The notes: generated from the letters alone by a model not told the origin. A stretch of 64,000 nucleotides of DNA from Copromyces sp. CBS 386.78 (GCA_030685235.1 MU839148.1:180709-244708), one strand, 5' to 3'. Shown: positions 10,560 through 23,833, counted from the first letter of the stretch. Made by a program: numbers and translations.

Positions 10560-12620
10560 CTATAATATAATTACCCGGCTTAGCCTCTACGTACAATTAA
10601 ATATAGAGGTTAAGTATTTTCCGGCTTATTATAATATTTACCGCCCGCGGCTAGTTTAATCGCAGAGGTTATAATTATATTAGCGGCTCTTACCGAATAG
10701 ACTTCCGTAGGTTCCTACCCAGTATTACTATTACCGTATTTACCTTTACCCTTCTTTTTTTTACCGGCCGATTTACCGTTAACGCGAAGTTTACTACCTT
10801 AATTAATAGATCCGAAATAATTATAGGTAATATAGTCTTACTAACTATAATAGTAGTAGAGGCCCTTCTTCCTTCGTTCTTTAAAAATTTCGGGGTCAAA
10901 TATAGTAAAAAGATTTATAGAATTAAAATCTATTTAATTTCCTCCCTAATTTACAGGTTTATCGGCCGTAATAGGAGGGGCTGCTATAGTATTTTTAGAA
11001 GAGGAGTTTAAATCCTTAAAAGTATTCGTAATTATTTTATTATAATAATCGACGTTTTCTAATTTCTAATTAACTTTCTTTACGAATTTTAACTATATAA
11101 TATAATTATCGTCTCCGGGAAAATCCTAAGTAATTAAAGTATTTTGAAGCTATTTATTAAATTTATTATAAAAGTAATAAACCTTTATTACGTTATTAAG
11201 TCTATATTTATCTATAAATTTAATAAATTCGATTTTAAAGCGTAAAAATAGAGTATTACTTTGAGAAACTCTACTCGTACGGCTATAAAACTCTATTCAG
11301 ACCGTGGTCCAAACTTAAAACTAGGTATAACTTCGCTAAACATGGATGGAAAAAGACAATAATAGTATCAAACTTCTCACTGAATTTTGTATTATTTTTC
11401 ATAGTAGATGTCCCACCCAACTGGCCCCATATTATAGAAATATCACTTATACTAGATCCTTTAACTTTGTTAAATTTTTTCAATCCGCTTTCTAAGACTT
11501 CTTTTCATTACAAAGGATATAAAGGACATCAATATATAGTATGATCCTTGGAAAATACAGAAAGAAATACCAAATATTCCAAGCCTATATACGAGTCTCC
11601 ACCTTTTATTTTTACCTAGTTACCTTGGATTTTAAACTTTTAGACTACGGTCCGAATAGAGTTTTATAGCCGTACGAGTAGAGTTTCTCATTACTTTAAT
11701 AGAAAGTAATAAAATATTTATTAATATTTAATTTAACGTTAATATTATTATATTAATTTATAAAATATATAAAGAAAATTTCGCTAGTTATTTATAGCTA
11801 TTTCCTAAATTCTTTAAAGAATTCTATAAATTTCTTTAGGCCGTTGTTTAATATTAAATATAAGTTTAGTCCTAGCCGGAATATTGTATATACGATTTTA
11901 ACTTACTTTATAGGGAAATAGAAGGCGTCGAATTCTTATACGGTCTTAATTTAGTTCCGCTATAACCAAAAAGCGTTATAATATTTAATATTATTTTTAT
12001 CCTCCCTAATAAAAATCGGAGGGTCTTTGATAATATATTTAAAAGGCTAGGAAACGGCTATTGTAACCCCTTTAAAGGCGTTAAAAGTTTCTAATATATT
12101 AAAAGGGGCTATAATAGATATAATTATAACCCGCTATTATAGAATTATAATTATATATTATACTATATTTTATTCTTCTATTATAGTATTATAATTCGTA
12201 ATAACCGTTGTAAATACCCTTCCTAATAATTTAATAATAGATTTAAAGGCTGGTTATCGGGCGATAATTCTGGTAAAAACCTCGTAGTCTCGAAAAATTA
12301 AATATAGCCGAATATCCTCTATAAGGCCGTTTACAAAATCCCGGATATTACGAATAATATTAACGAACTAAAGAAAAACTATCCGATAAACTTTAATATC
12401 GGGAATTAAATCCTTAATAAAAATATTAAAAAATTCTTTAAAGTCGAATAAATCGGAGGAATTATTTAAAGAGCTAATTCTTTATTCCATTTCCTAAAGG
12501 CTTAGAACGATATAATTTAATAGCGAAATATCGTTACCGCTATTATTATTATCGTTAGAATAATAGTCGTAGTTACTATTGTCTTCCGTGAAGAAATTAA
12601 TTTATAATATAAAGGGGATT
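10560..12620 (-). pseudogene. Element D gag, RIP-inactivated and interrupted by M5
   Basis: The position downstream of the 5' LTR and upstream of the protease identifies it as gag. A degraded CCHC zinc knuckle can be read at about 10860-10815 on the minus strand: the spacing C-x2-C-x4-H-x4-C is kept although Cys and His codons now read Tyr or Ser. The 427-bp element M5 splits the frame at 11263. The open 69-codon frame at 10690-10899 is the knuckle region in a shifted frame and not a product. Confidence 0.65.
11263..11689. mobile_element. M5: intact small MULE-type MITE
   Basis: A 427-bp element with nearly perfect terminal inverted repeats of about 45 bp beginning GAGAAACTCTACTCGTACGG. It is flanked by a perfect 8-bp duplication ATTACTTT (11255-11262 and 11690-11697). 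The pentamer CTCTA occurs 6 bases in and again exactly 22 bp later, at both ends. The interior has no transposase; a 66-codon minus-strand frame inside has no known motif. Base composition is normal with frequent CpA/TpG, so it arrived after D was RIP-mutated or is too short to be targeted. The source of a matching transposase is not in this window. Confidence 0.9.
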
Positions 12621-12871
12621 ACTATAATATAAAAGCGTAATTAAGGGGGACTACCGCGATATAAAAGCGTAATTGTAATAATTAGATTATTGTTTTTAAG
12701 GTCTAGTCCTAACGAATCTGCGGTTTAATAAGGCAATTCTATATACCGGGGTCCGCGACTCTTACGAGGCGATCCCGGTATAATTTTAGACTATGCAACT
12801 TTTCGCTGCGCGATTCTAAGGGTCGAAAAGAGATATACGTATAAATATAATAGTTTAAAAGTGTAATTAAT

Positions 12872-13179
12872 TATTATAGTACAAAGGTATAAAGTAGGTA
12901 AGAATATACGTAATTGTATAAAGGAATAAGAGGAAAGGTTTAAGGGTACGATCCTAGATTGGTCTTTATAGAGGCTAGTTTGGGAGATTAATTCTGTAGT
13001 AATTTTATAAGTATTGTAGAGCTAGTACGACCTATGTAGCGATAGCGATAATAAAGCTATTGTAGCCTTCTACGAAGGCCGTAATGGCCTTATATTGTAT
13101 TCGGAGCTATAGCTTAATCTCTAGCTCCGATAGCTGCCAACCGTATGCTCTAAACTATTACAAAGCTAACCCTGTGATT
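12872..13179 (-). repeat. 5' LTR of element D
   Basis: 308 bp, starting TATTATAGTAC and ending CTGTGATT on the plus strand. It differs from 5575-5882 mainly by C/T and G/A changes. The adjacent internal sequence, where a primer-binding site is expected, resembles that of element C but does not match a tRNA end that I recognise. Confidence 0.88.
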
Positions 13180-13184
13180 GTAGG

Positions 13185-14881
13185 GGTATTATAGTTTAAT
13201 ATTAGGTAATATTTATTTATATATAAGAGATAGCCGATAATACTATCCGGCGAATCTTCGACCTAAAGGCCGCTCTAAATAGTTTAGCGTTTATTATTTA
13301 ACTAGAGGAATAATTAATTATATAGATTAATTAATAGGGAGGGTACCGTCGGCGTAGTTAATTCGGGCGGTAATAGTAATAGTCGTTTATTTATTATAGC
13401 GTTAATAATAATATTCTTAATAGTTTTTTTAAATAATTACTTCGGGATATAGTAGTCTAATATTTAATTATCGGAATATAGTACTAATATTGCCTATTAG
13501 GCTCGACGTATTATTTATATAGTAATTAAAATAAATATAGTATTATCCGGGCTTAAAAATATTTTAATAATTTAATTAAACGTATCGCACTTATATTAAA
13601 GGAAATGTAATACTTATTTGATTTTTAGATTGAAATAAAGGAAATCTAATATGTAACGTAAATCTTAAATTATTAAATTATCTATATTAAATCTAGTATA
13701 AATAATTAATATAGTAATTAGGTTGGGTATAATTAATTTGAACGTTGTAATTAAGTCGGGTTAATAATATATAGTAAAGGGTATAGGGGTCGTGTCGAAC
13801 TACGCGTCGAACTACGATTAGCGGGAAAGGATAATTCTAAGGAATCTAAAATAAATAAGAAAGGTATAGTATAGTAGTTTAGTATTAACTATTATTGGGT
13901 ACTATATAAGATAAATAATATACGATAATGTGATTATATTGATTAATTATTAGAAGAAGAGAGAGAGAGGAGAGAAATTCCGTATTCTCCGAGCTATATA
14001 TATTAGTGTGTGTTATAGTAGTGCTTGCCTATCCCCAGGGTGCAGGTCCCCTGCCCTCTTACTCTCTCCTTCTTACATCTATTACAATTTTAATTTTATA
14101 TTTCGGTTCTAGAAATAAATACTATTCGTTCCTAAATTTAAATATTTTAAGTTAAAACCACATTATATTAATAAAATACTTACTATTTACAATGCTATAT
14201 TTGAATAAATATATCTATTTAAAATATTAATAATATTTATAATTTAAATTAGTATTTGTAGTTCTATATTTTATTAAAATAATTATTCTAGCTAATATTT
14301 ATATTATATATTATATATATATATGAGAGGGGTAATAGGGGAGAAAGCGTTACCGTTATATTAAATTATCTATATAGGTTTCTTACCTAAGATACCTCCT
14401 ATCTATTTTTTTAATATATAATTATAAGCTAAAACTCTAACTTAAAGTATAAGTATACCTCTTTTCGAAACTATTCTAATATATTAGTATAAAACTTATA
14501 AAAATAAAATTAAGAATAGGAGAGTATAAATAAGAAAGAAAAAAAGAATAAGAATTTCTAATTTCGGCTCTAAATAAAAATAACATATAAAATCAATTAT
14601 AAAACCGCGTACTAATAGACTAGGCTATTTAAATTTAAAAATAGTATTTCCTTAGGCGGAGCTTAAATATGCCTATGGAAGACAAAGAAACACCCATTTG
14701 CCCAAGCTGGGAGATTTTTAATAAATTTTACTATAAATATATACCCTATATTTTTCGCGAAATCTTATCAATTTTATTCGATTAAATATTCTAATACTAT
14801 TTATTGTAGGCCGAGTATCTCTTTACTTTAGTATAAGTATTTTAATTATCGTTATTTTTACTTATATTATAAATTTATTTA
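13185..14881. other. AT-rich sequence without a supported gene
   Basis: The continuation of the region into which D inserted. It holds a short direct repeat of GTCGAACTACG (about 13795-13820), a GC-richer patch with purine-rich and pyrimidine-rich ends at about 13931-14086, and a short non-RIP patch at about 14650-14720. No transposon boundary, RNA gene or reading frame could be confirmed. Confidence 0.45.
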
Positions 14882-15031
14882 ACTTTTTTTTATGGTTTTT
14901 TTTATTTTTATCTTTATTTTTTCTCCTTTTGGTTTTTTTTCTTTTCCTTTTTCTTTTTCTTTTTCCTTTTTTTTATTTTTCTTTTTTACTTTTATTTTTA
15001 TTTTTATTTTTATTTTTATTTTTATTTTTAT
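14882..15031. repeat. Low-complexity (TTTTTA)n and T/C-rich tract
   Basis: About 150 bases of TTTTTC and TTTTTA units that open spurious frames of Phe/Ile on one strand and Lys on the other. It resembles the tract at 1-629 and, like it, is followed by a short GC-richer unique segment. Confidence 0.85.
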
Positions 15032-15223
15032 TAAAAACGACGCCGAAACCGGAAAAGCCGATTTCTGGTCAGGAAGTGCTCTAAAACGAAAACTGACAAC
15101 GGCAATCAATTAAGGAAGGTTATTTACTCCTTTTACGATATTTTACGACGACCGTAGCGATAGCATTAAACCGTTATTGCCGATAATAATTGATAGAAGT
15201 GTAAGTGGGTTCGAAAATAGCGT

Positions 15224-15475
15224 TTATAACCCCTTCAGAGGCATTTTAGGATATAACGACCCCGACGCCGTATTTATTATAAAGATTTTGGAGGAAATAA
15301 AGGAAGATAATAAAATTATAAAGAAACTTTTATAGCGAATAAGACTACGGATTACGCTATTGTAACGACCGATGACCGTTATTAGGTTCGAAAATTCTTT
15401 TTCGAATTCGCAAAAACTTTTGTAAAGAAAAGTAGGTCTATAATACTTAAGGTAAATAAAGCCAGCGAGGCCTAA
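15224..15475 (-). pseudogene. Truncated open frame of unknown function, cut by element A
   Basis: The minus strand is open for about 84 codons here and RIP damage is slight. The apparent start codon lies inside the LTR of element A and is not original. If A and one copy of its target duplication are removed, the frame continues open into 24073-24107 up to the left end of M2, so A and M2 both appear to have landed in or beside this sequence. The protein is rich in aromatic, Ile, Ser and Lys residues and has no motif I recognise. It ends at a stop at 15224-15226. It could be an exon or a chance frame in AT-rich DNA. Confidence 0.35.
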
Positions 15476-15709
15476 TATCATAGGGCGCGAGCAAGCACTA
15501 AAGTAAGATATTAATTATTATACAAGGCACTAGAAGAGGAACCTATACGCACACGAGAACTATGTAGGGCATAGTATAGAGCCCTATAATTATAGGTCCA
15601 CAAGGCGGCACCATAACTATACTACACTGAAACAACTATATTCAACTAACTATACCAATACAATACAATACCCTTATTTATTTATATAGAATAGGCAATA
15701 CTTATAACA
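15476..15709 (-). repeat. 3' LTR of element A
   Basis: 234 bp, plus-strand start TATCATAGGGCGCGAGC (RIP form of TGT...) and end TTATAACA, next to the polypurine tract. Confidence 0.92.
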
Positions 15710-16399
15710 CTACCTCCCTCCTAAACTAACTCCCGGCCTCGAAATCTATTTAAAACTGTTAAAAAATCATTAATATCTATAAAATAGGGTATACTAAAGT
15801 AAATAAGCGCTTAGCGCCAAGCCTCCTATTAAAGGGTCGAATACTAGCCAAAATATTACTAAGTATACCCCTTTTTTAAAAACTATTTAATTATTACCTT
15901 AAATAATCCTAAATAAATTTAGAAAACTCTCAATAATCTCAAGACGTTACTAATAATCTTATAAATTTCCTATCTATACTTTACTATTACTAACCCCCGA
16001 CGGAAAATACTATAGAGACGCCCGTAGTATAATAGTATATAAGGACGCTTATATCCCTATTAATACTATAACTTATAAATGCCTTCTATTCGAATTTCGT
16101 TTATAATAATTATAATTACCTTTTTTCTATTTTATAACTATTTCCCCTTTCCTTATTAACTGCAATATAAAATTTTAACCGTATAAATTCTAACTGTTAA
16201 TTAGGGGGGGGTTAAATTATTAAAGGAAAGGAAATATAAGTCCGCTGTAAAACGTATTATCTCCCAATTACTATTAACAATACCCTTATTACTATAGTAA
16301 AGTATTTATAAGGCAATTTAATTAAAATACGTAGAATAAACCGTATTAAACTTCTTATTTTTTATATCCTTTATTAATATTACTTCACTTATTATTCAA

Positions 16400-19300
16400 T
16401 CTTATACTCCGCCTAACCTACTAGTTATCCGCCTTTAGAATAACCGTAATAAGGACTAGAGAAAATACTTTAACTTAAATTTCCTCTACTTTTAACCAAG
16501 CTTTAAATCTTCTCCTAAAATCAATATATAGTAATCCCAATTCTAATTGTTTCTTATAAAGTTCCTAAACTACTTTATAATAACTATTAAAATTAGCCGC
16601 TAATTACTAATCTAAGGAATAATAAAATTACTTTACTAAATAGTACCATTATCCCTTAATCTTCTAATAATCTAAGAATTCTTTAAATTCCTAATACTTA
16701 TCTTCTTCGAAATTATCAATTCTAATAACTACTATACCCTCGTTAACCTTAACATTAATTATAAATTCCTTCTAACCTAATAACCCTTCAACGTAAAACT
16801 TAACCCTAAATATATTAACGATATAAATAACCTTTATATTACTAAGTAAAGCTAACTCTACTATATATAAACTAGCTTTTATAATACGAAAAAGTTCTTC
16901 AAAACGCAGTACCAACTTATTATACGGCCTATCAATTACGTAATTAACTATATTGAATATAACTTCATTCCTAACCTTATATTTAAATATATTAATATAA
17001 TTCTTATTCGCCGCCGCCTCGTACTTCGTTTATATTTATAAGGAAAAAGTTTTAACGAAGTCCCAAACTTCTTTAAACTATAATACCAACTAATTAATAC
17101 TAAAGATTTACTTTTTTTATACGTCCATTACATTTAGGGGGAATAATACAAATAATTCTATCCTTATACGAAGGTAAAAACCGTAATTAATAAAGAAGGG
17201 GATTACTCCCATTAATACTAATTTAAAATTATTACCTTAGAACTTAGTTAAAAATAGCCAATCTACCTAATCGTCCTATACTTAATTAATAAAAGTTTAT
17301 AAATATTATTCTAATTCTATATTAATCCTTTCAATCTACCTATTTGTCTCCTTATAGTAAAGTATAGAATACTTCAACTTAACGCCTAACTATAGGGACA
17401 ACTACCTCTAGAATATTAAGACAAACTAAACGCCTCTATTTAAAACGACGGTATTTAGAAGGCTATAAAGAATATAAATTTAATTAATAAACTTCTCTAC
17501 TAACTCTTCTATTATTAACCCTTTTATTAAGATAAAATACCTCATTTTAATTAGCCTATTTATTACAATTAATACGTATTTATATTCCGCCCCCCTTCCT
17601 ATTTATTATAATTTAAGGAATAGGGTTATATAATTAATAAAAATATTGTACTATAGAGTATGAGGAATAAATAAAAGTTTAAAAAAACCTATTAGCAATG
17701 TTCTAATAACTTTAATTTTACTATAAAGTATATACCCGTTATAATAAATATTCACTACAACTACTATCCCTAACTAAAAATAATAATATATTAGTACTAT
17801 CGTCTTATCCTTCCTAAAATAACCGCCCTATACCGAAGTATAAGTATAATAAATTAACTCTAATTAAATTACTTTATTATTGGAGGGTATTACTAGCCTA
17901 TTCCTAAATATTACCCTATTATTAACTATATAATATTCGGCGAAAGGGATCTTTAATATTTTCTTTAAATACTTTAGCTAACGTTCTTCTAATCTAATAA
18001 TTTCCCTAATATCCGCTATTATAAGGGAATTAGTATAAACCCAGTCTACTAAATTATCCGTATAAATACTTAATCCATCCTTATCTTTTTAAAATCTATC
18101 CTCTAAAGTATAAATTATAAATAGCGCTCCTATATTTAATATAATATTTATTATAAAACTTTTACTATTTATATTTATTAATTCGAACGAATCTTCGTCG
18201 AAATATAACGGGTCGATAAATAGCTTCTTCCTTACCTTTAGCCTATCGTCCTCTATATCCTTTAATATATATTTTAATTTATAGTTAAAGGTATTAAATT
18301 TAACGTTAATTAATCCCGGCTAATATTTAATTGTAAAATTAAATTTAAATAAAAATTCGGATTACTTTATATATTTAAATATAAACTTCTTCGTAGTATT
18401 AAATATTTTAAAGTTCTTATAGTCTGTAATAATTTTAAAAAATTAAATAGCGCCTTTTAATTCGGATTTCTATTCTTTTAACGTTTTAATAACGGCTAGT
18501 AACTCCTTATTATAAATATTATAATTATATTCCGCTATAGAATACTTAGCCGAAAAGTAGGCGATTAAATATAGCTTACTGTCGTATAATTATAATAATA
18601 TATTGCCCGTTAACTAATTAGAGGCGTCGATTTTAATAATAGTCGGTTTTTCTTAATTATAAATCTTTAAAATTAGTACGGTTGTAAAAGCTATTTTTAG
18701 GGCTTTAAAAACGTTATTATACTCTTTATCCTACTTCTAATTTATTATTTTCTTTATTAATTCGTATAACGGCTTATTTATACGTAAAAAATTAGCGATA
18801 AACTTCTTATAAAAGTTAGTAAAATTTTAAAAACGCTATAATCATTATTTTATTATAGGTGCCTCCTATTTAATAATAGCCTCTACCTTTTTAAATTTAT
18901 TTTAATACTCTTAAGGGTAATAATAAAATTTAAATACTTAGTCTATTAAATATAAAATTCGTATTTATTAATATTAATCTATAAATCTATATTAATTAAG
19001 CGTTATAGAATTTCCTTAATATATTTAATATATTCTTCGTATATTTTTGAGAAAATTAGAACGTTATTAAAGTATATTATTATATAAATATTTACAATAT
19101 TATATAAAATATTATTATTAAAATTCTAAAACGAGGTTAAAATTTCTAATAAACCGAACGGATAAATTAATAATTTATAAAGGCTAAACCTTATAATAAA
19201 GGCAATTAATTATTTATATCCTTCAATTATATATAATTTGTTAAAAGCGGCGATAATATTTACTTTTATAAATTATTTAATTTAGCAAATAATATCTAAA

Positions 19301-20760
19301 GTTTCTTTAATTAAAAGTAATAAATATTTATTTTTTAATAAAATTTTATTAATACTTTTATAATCTACGTAAATCCGTACGCTACTACTTAGTTTGTAGG
19401 CTAATAATATTGGCGAAGCGACGTCGGAAATAGATAATTTAATAAATCCCTTCGCCAAATTATTATTTAACTACTATTTAATAATTTTAAACTCCTATAG
19501 TAATATTGGTCGTACTTTAGAATAAAGTAGAAATTCTACCCCTAATTTCAATTCGATTTTATAATTGTAAGAATAGTATTCGGGTATTATATCAGCATCC
19601 CGTAAATTAATAACGTTAAAGAAATCCTTATATTTATTTAAGAACCGTACTTTTACTTTTTCTAAAGTATATTTTAACCGAATAGTTTTATTTATAAATT
19701 TCTAAATATCCTCCTCTATAATACCGTAGATCTTATTAATTTCGGTCAAAAGGGTTAATTTCCACTCCTACTTTTCGGCCGGTTTCTAAGGCTTACTATC
19801 TATTATTTTTAGCGTATATATATGGTTAACGTATTCCTTCGCAAATTCGCCGGGCTAGAAAGCCTATTCTCCCTTACTTTTATTCGTAGCTTCTACTTTA
19901 TTAAAATCGATAAATTCGTATACTTGAAAATTCTTGAAATAAGGTTTATATAATTCTCCCCTTCCTTATATAATATCTTTCTATATATTTTCGGACAAAA
20001 ATAATATTAAAATAATTACTTCCCTTTTCTTCTACGCTTTTTAAAACTTTGCTTATATAATCGAACTAACTTTAACGCCCTTCATTTATATATTAAATAT
20101 AAAGATTTTTATATTAATTAATTTAATATTTAAAAGATTTAGGGCTACTATATTAATTATTAATTTAAAGTTTTAAAAGAACGTACGTTTTACTCATTTT
20201 AATCGTTATATCGTCTAAATCCTTCGACTATTAATAATTCGCACCTTTACCTTAGTCTTTTTTAATATTAATTTCCCAATAAGGCCGAAAGGTTCTTTAA
20301 ACCTCCTTATATATACTAGAAAAACTAAGGGTTCTATTATTATAGCTTTACTTCTTCTAAAGACCTCCATTATATTAATTACCTAAATTAAAAAATATTT
20401 ATCTTTATTAAAATTAAAATCGCTATTAAATCCGCTTTTAGTTTCATTAAAGACGGAGACCTCTCTATCCTTTTTTTTAAAAGCGGATCCGCTTTCGGCT
20501 TTATTAAAAATAGAGACCTTTTTATTATCCTTTTCCTTAAAAGTAATATCCGGGACTGCCACTACCCCTAATAGTTGAAATATATATATACCCGTATAAA
20601 TTACATTTTAAGTAATCTTATTAATTACCTAATTAATATTTAGATTATAGAATTATAATTATAACCAACCTAGAATTATTAAATAGTCTACTACTAAGCT
20701 AGCTACAAAGAACTTAATAACTTCGCTATAATTACTAATTTCTATTATTATTTCGACGTA
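16400..20760 (-). pseudogene. Element A pol, RIP-inactivated
   Basis: Minus-strand Pol. The protease end (VILG-type motif followed by W/stop) is at about 20720-20640. The reverse transcriptase runs from about 19440 to 18850, with a VRIYVDYKSIN stretch at about 19380 and YFNNVLIFSK at about 19080-19045 (YxDD changed to YxNN). RNase H is near 18700-18480 and integrase near 18050-17240. The C-terminal part down to 16400 has no chromodomain I could recognise. Stops, mostly at former Trp and Gln codons, break every domain. Confidence 0.82.
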
Positions 20761-20799
20761 CTAATTTACCTATTCCTTAAAATTATTATCAGCTAAATA

Positions 20800-23780
20800 T
20801 AACGGTCATAGCTTTTCTAAAAGTTTAAATCATAAGCAAGCCTTCTTAGCGCAAGATTAGTTAATAAAAGCCTTACCTAAATACCTAGAATTAACTAATA
20901 ATATACATTCTATTTTATTATTACACTAAGGATATTAAAAATATATAAATAATAAAATTATATTCTACTTATAGAATTCTAAATTACTTAATTTAAATAG
21001 CTCTATCTTTTAATAACCAATTATATAAATATTTAATTTATTCACCCTTACCTCTATCCTTCTTTATATCCCTACTAAATACCCCTAAACGCAATTTAAC
21101 CCTAAGGTTTTCCATTTCCTTACTAAATTAGAACGGCCGGACCGGGGCTACTAAAGCCGCCAGGGCGGCCGGGGCCGCCGGGTTAGCCGTATCCGCTATA
21201 ATACAATTAGCAATTAGAGCACCCGTACCGGCATACTTATATATTATAATGCCCAAACCGGTACAATTAATTTATTTTCCCTTATTACTATAATTAATCT
21301 AGCTCTTATACTCGTAGGCTAAATACTTACCCTTACCGCAATTTATATAAAAACCCTTATTATAACGCTCTTATAGAACGTCCTTATAAATTTCGGTAAA
21401 TTTAGTACGGTCTAAATTTATAATATTAAAATCCTTACTATTACTACTAATACCAATATTATTATTATTACTACCCTTATTACTATTTTAGGTACCCTAG
21501 ATAATATTATTACAAAGGGCTGCTCTAGTATAGGCTTTGGAAATACCTTTAAATAATTCGTACTATCTTTTAAAGTCGTTACGAATAAATTAAACGTAAT
21601 AATATAAAACCAAATCCGTTAAAGATTTAAAGACCTTCTAATAAAAAGAACGGACCTTAATAACCGTATTATAACCGTAATAATCAACTAGGGTAATAAA
21701 TTAAACCTCAAAATCCTCGTAATTAAATTACTTACCAGTTTATTTAAATTTTAATAATAAATTCTCGACAATTTATACGATATTACCCTATATATAGCGA
21801 TTATTTAAATATACTAGGAACTCCTCACCTATCTACTACTTCTAAAAAATAAAGTATTAAAGGTTATTAAAAATTATCTTCTAATACTCTATAACGTTAA
21901 TTTTTACTTCACCTCCTAAATAAAATATAGTATAAAGTAATTTTACTATTTCGTTAAAAAATTTATAGTTATTAATAATTTAATAACTATAGATTTTTAA
22001 ATTTTAAATACTATAAACATTATATCGCTTAATCGTATTTATTTCTTTACCCTTAAACTATTCTAAGTCCTTATAAAGTACTTTACAATAATAATACAAT
22101 ATAAGGGCCGGGGCTATAATAAGGGAATAGGGACTACTAAGATTATTAGGGCCGCTGGGACTACTAAGGCCGCCAAAACTACTAGGGCCATTAGGATTGT
22201 TAAAACTACTAGAATAATTAAATCCTCTACTTTTAAAACTACCGTCCGCCTCTCTATAACCGAAGCTACCTCCCTTACCTAATCTTCTAAAACTACTATC
22301 GTTAAGACTACCGCCTATATTACTAGAGCTATTACTAATACCTTTACTTAATCCTCTAAGGCCGCTATTACTAGGACCGCCGCTCATATTACTAGTACTA
22401 AAACCGATTCCTATACCCAATTCTTTAAAGTTACTACTATAATTATTCTCAATAAAGATCTTATCCTCTTCGGCAAAGCGGAAACAAACTTAATAATTCT
22501 TAATTTCTTCTTAGACCTTAACTAATTCTTCGCTAATAATTTTATTTATAATACGTATAATCGTAAAGTCTTCTAATATTTTCTTCAACTCTATATAATA
22601 TAGTTTAATATTATTATTAATTATTTAATTGAAATTTAAAAAGCCCTAATAATTATCCTCCTTATCCTTAATAATATTATTTAACTCTTCCTAAAAACTA
22701 ATTTTATTTTAATTAAAAATTATAACCTTCTAATATAAAAATATATTCTCGCTAATAACCTAATTATATTACAATTATAAAAATTAGATTTATTATATAA
22801 ATTACTTCTTAATATTATTAAACTAATTAATTTAGAGAAACGCTATTCGCACCGTAGCAAAACGCTATTCGCACCGCTATTAAAAATGAAAATCCTAAGT
22901 TACTCTACGGAATTTAGGCTATACCGCTCAATAATAATATTGGAATTTTTGTAACTTTTTACTCTATCTAACACTACTTTGGCTGATAAATCTAAACCAT
23001 CCTACGAAGCTAAAAACACTAGGTACTCAAAATTGAAAGTTTTAATTTATAAAATTAAGGACGTATTTTTAAAGGTCCTAAATGATATTAGGTAAAGACC
23101 CCACTTAGCCTATAAAATGTAGAAAAAATCAAGGAATTCTATATACTTATTTATATGTTTATAACTTGAGACCTGGCGAAGTTATACCTTGTTTCATTTT
23201 CGATGGCGGTGTATAAAGCGTTTAGCGGCGGTGCGAATACCCTTCTTTCTCCTATATCTTTTTAATAAAATTTTTAATATTATTTTCAAAAATAATATAA
23301 TAGGCCTATTCCTCTTTAACCTACTTATTAAAAAAATTAATCTTTTTATCGAAATAATAGAATAATTTTATAACTTCCTTATAGTTATAAACTTTATTAA
23401 CGAAATTTAAGGAAATTATAAGGCCGGAACTAAAATTACTACTATAAACTTTTAATAATATATTATAACCTTTCAAAAGAAATAAGAATACTATAGCGAA
23501 ATTAATTCGGCATACGTCGTTACCCGCTAAATTACTAACTATTTTAACTATACTTTTCTAAATAATTAAATAATACTTATTAAAAGAGAAATATTTCTAC
23601 TATATCGTACAATATAATATTTACGCCCTCGTTATTTTAGAAGCTTTAATATTTATTTATTATTTCTAAATTTAATACTTTAATCGCTAAGGTTCTTAAT
23701 TCTATATTGGCGATTATACAATTTCACCTCGAAATAAAATTCGTAAGAATTAAATTATTATTAATCTTCTACTAAGCTTA
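20800..23780 (-). pseudogene. Element A gag, with open Gly/Ser/Asn-rich segment
   Basis: Gag region downstream of the 5' LTR. The segment at 22058-22420 is still open for 120 codons and is dominated by Gly, Ser, Asn and Pro, ending with a YYYCKVLYKDLE motif also present in A2 and A3. Downstream (about 21365-21300) a CCHC zinc knuckle is readable as FYINCGKGKYLAYEYKS, in which some Cys and His are RIP-changed to Tyr. In retrotransposons of this order Gag forms the particle and the knuckle binds RNA. The N-terminal part is interrupted by M6 at 22835. The rest has RIP stops. Confidence 0.75.
22835..23242. mobile_element. M6: small TIR element inserted in gag of A, ends eroded
   Basis: A roughly 400-bp block present in A and absent from the homologous position of A2 (about 44440). 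The left end reads GAGAAACGCTATTCGCACCG and the right end carries the inverted CGGTGCGAATAC (23229-23240). The pentamer CGCTA occurs at 22841 and again at 22863, 22 bp apart, as in the other TIR elements. The outer right end no longer shows TTTCTC and no target duplication is visible; A2 has about 12 bp here that A lacks, so a small deletion accompanied or followed insertion. The interior is hardly RIP-mutated and codes for nothing recognisable. Confidence 0.7.
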
Positions 23781-23833
23781 ATTTTTACCAAAATTATTTA
23801 TTGCCCGTTAACGCGAGGTTAAGCACAATAAAA

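Larger units (their letters stand above)
5575..13179 (-). mobile_element. D: Gypsy-type LTR retrotransposon, RIP-degraded
   Basis: A 7605-bp element on the minus strand with two 308-bp LTRs. The flanking pentamers GCAAG (5570-5574) and GTAGG (13180-13184) fit one target duplication GCAGG altered by RIP on opposite strands. A purine-rich tract lies next to the left LTR (CTACCCCGG on the plus strand), as expected for the 3' end of a minus-strand element. The domain order on the minus strand is Gag with CCHC knuckle, protease, reverse transcriptase, RNase H, integrase, which is the Gypsy (Metaviridae) order. M5 is inserted in gag. The LTRs share a segment with the LTRs of element C, so C and D are relatives. 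Confidence 0.9.

Noticed and set aside
13931..14086. Candidate solo LTR with a purine-rich start and CTTCTTACATCTATTACA end
   Set aside because: No pair of flanking 4-6 bp duplications could be matched for any choice of TG...CA limits.
14879..15113. Overlapping Lys-rich and Phe-rich frames on opposite strands
   Set aside because: They are direct translations of the TTTTTA/TTTTTC low-complexity tract.
16400..16700. Chromodomain at the C terminus of Pol in A, C or D
   Set aside because: Only element B gives the Y(L/K)VKWKGY...TWEP pattern; the other tails show no comparable motif even when stops are read as Trp.
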